8,013 bases of DNA. Origin: an uncultured Bacteroidales bacterium. Its GTDB lineage: Bacteria > Bacteroidota > Bacteroidia > Bacteroidales > UBA932. The notes below the pieces were generated by a model. That model ran no database searches, was not told the DNA's origin, and saw only the letters and a list, made by a program, of their open reading frames with translations. The first letter of the stretch is position 1. Each line of letters opens with the position of its first letter. The stretch covers positions 1 through 8,013 of the forward strand of contig CAKMNE010000062.1 of the NCBI GenBank assembly GCA_927798505.1, written 5' to 3'. The position numbers and the translations under genes are program-made. Positions 7,259 through 8,013 of this stretch are shown one piece after another.

Positions 7259-8008
7259 TTACTGGAATATGAAACGGGCCGTGAAATGTGAGCGGCCGTC
7301 CACCTTGCCCTCGATGTAGTAGATTTGCTCATCGGGGGTTTTCTCTTCCGAGAGCCAGAGTTCGATTTCCTCTCCGGCGCGGGTTTCGAGATTGAAGTTG
7401 ATGTCCAGGGTCTTGAGCCTGCCCTCATAGACAAGTTCGTCGGGAAGCAGGTCCATGGACCATAGTACATATGCCGTGTTGTTGGCGTGGCCTATGAAGT
7501 CCACGTCGGAGTATTTGACCGTGCGCTTGCCCGCAAGGACGCGCTCCGCATCCTTTGGGATGACTATTTTCGGGGCTGGCTGCTCAACTGCATTTTCGGT
7601 GCACTGGGCTGAAACGTCGAAGTACTCCGAGAGTCTGTCAGTGCGGAAAAGCCTGCGGCTTTGGGTGTCTATTGCCAGCCAGGAAGATGTTCCTTTGATT
7701 TTGACGGCGCCTTCTTTGTCTGTCAGAAGATAGTCCCTGAGAAAGAACAGGCCGTCGATGCCTTTGTGCCAGGTGGCGAATTGCAGTTCGTCCCTCCATT
7801 GCGGATTGTCTATGAATTCGAGATGGGTCCTGGATACCACCCAGGCGAGATTGTGCTGTGCCAGGTCGTCAAAACCGAAATGCAGCACGTCGGCTGCTTC
7901 CATTGCCATTTCCTGTGCGAGTGAAAGAAAACAGGAAGGCCTGAGTTTCTGGTTTTTGTCAACCAGATAGCTCGGAATGTGAATATCAACTATATGTTTC
8001 TGTTCCAT
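7259..8008 (-). CDS. Acyl-ACP thioesterase (FatA/FatB-like double hotdog)
   Basis: A 249-residue protein of the acyl-ACP thioesterase family (plant FatA/FatB and bacterial homologues), which releases free fatty acid from acyl-carrier protein and sets chain length. The N-terminal hotdog includes LRPSCFLSLAQEMAMEAA (22-39), followed by the conserved SSWLAIDTQSRR (108-119). The second hotdog begins near 160 with KYSDVDFIGHANNTAYVLW (165-183). D170 and H174 align with the Asp and His of the DxNxH motif known in plant enzymes, but the central Asn is Ile (I172). The length matches bacterial members; plant forms are longer because of transit peptides. It is cytoplasmic, with no signal peptide. The ATG lies 5 bases inside the right edge, so its promoter and any upstream operon partner are outside the window. 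A terminator-like hairpin with a T-run follows its stop. Confidence 0.88.
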   Translation of the reverse strand: MEQKHIVDIHIPSYLVDKNQKLRPSCFLSLAQEMAMEAADVLHFGFDDLAQHNLAWVVSRTHLEFIDNPQWRDELQFATWHKGIDGLFFLRDYLLTDKEGAVKIKGTSSWLAIDTQSRRLFRTDRLSEYFDVSAQCTENAVEQPAPKIVIPKDAERVLAGKRTVKYSDVDFIGHANNTAYVLWSMDLLPDELVYEGRLKTLDINFNLETRAGEEIELWLSEEKTPDEQIYYIEGKVDGRSHFTARFIFQ

Positions 8009-8013
8009 AGTGA

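Noticed and set aside
7277..7297. GGCCG...CGGCC repeat just past the aminotransferase stop, considered as its terminator.
   Set aside because: The arms are 5 bases with an 11-base loop and no T-run follows on the plus strand.

Overview
This 8,013-base window is dense, conserved bacterial chromosome. It holds six complete protein-coding genes and only about 131 non-coding bases, 95 of which form one divergent promoter region. The organism is most likely a member of the Bacteroidota, probably Bacteroidales, with moderate-to-high GC. The evidence is as follows. Start codons are preceded by A/T-rich sequence with no Shine-Dalgarno motif. The only real intergenic gap carries sequences close to the Bacteroidota promoter consensus (TTTG, about 19 bases, then TAnnTTTG). 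The proteins (fused aspartokinase/homoserine dehydrogenase, Gram-positive/Bacteroidota-type aspartate-semialdehyde dehydrogenase, FatA-type acyl-ACP thioesterase) also fit this phylum. The placement is an inference from content, not from a marker gene.

Layout. 26-1666 (+) is a long-chain acyl-CoA ligase-like AMP-forming enzyme. It converges, with a 4-base overlap, on a minus-strand operon running leftward from 5100: thrA (fused aspartokinase-homoserine dehydrogenase, 5100-2671), a 3-base gap, then asd (aspartate-semialdehyde dehydrogenase, 2667-1663). The 95-base gap 5101-5195 holds interleaved divergent promoters. To its right, on the plus strand, a nitrilase-superfamily amidase (5196-5951) overlaps a PLP-dependent aminotransferase (5948-7255) by ATGA. 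The aminotransferase converges, 3 bases apart, on a minus-strand acyl-ACP thioesterase (8008-7259).

How the genes work together. ThrA and Asd together supply all three steps from aspartate to homoserine (kinase, semialdehyde dehydrogenase, homoserine dehydrogenase), the common trunk to threonine and methionine. Both threonine-site glutamines of the regulatory ACT domains appear to be present. The nitrilase matches the YafV/Nit2 omega-amidase group, and its coupling to an aminotransferase suggests a glutamine transaminase/omega-amidase pair, which would make amide-driven transamination irreversible. The 2-oxo acid it serves cannot be read from sequence. The acyl-CoA ligase and acyl-ACP thioesterase handle fatty acids and flank the amino-acid genes as separate transcription units.

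I see no mobile element, CRISPR array, RNA gene or prophage, and no convincing undescribed multi-gene system. The points most worth a second look are the omega-amidase/aminotransferase pair, the interleaved promoters, the two minus-strand terminator-like hairpins buried in the 3' ends of the convergent plus-strand genes, and an altered motif in the thioesterase.
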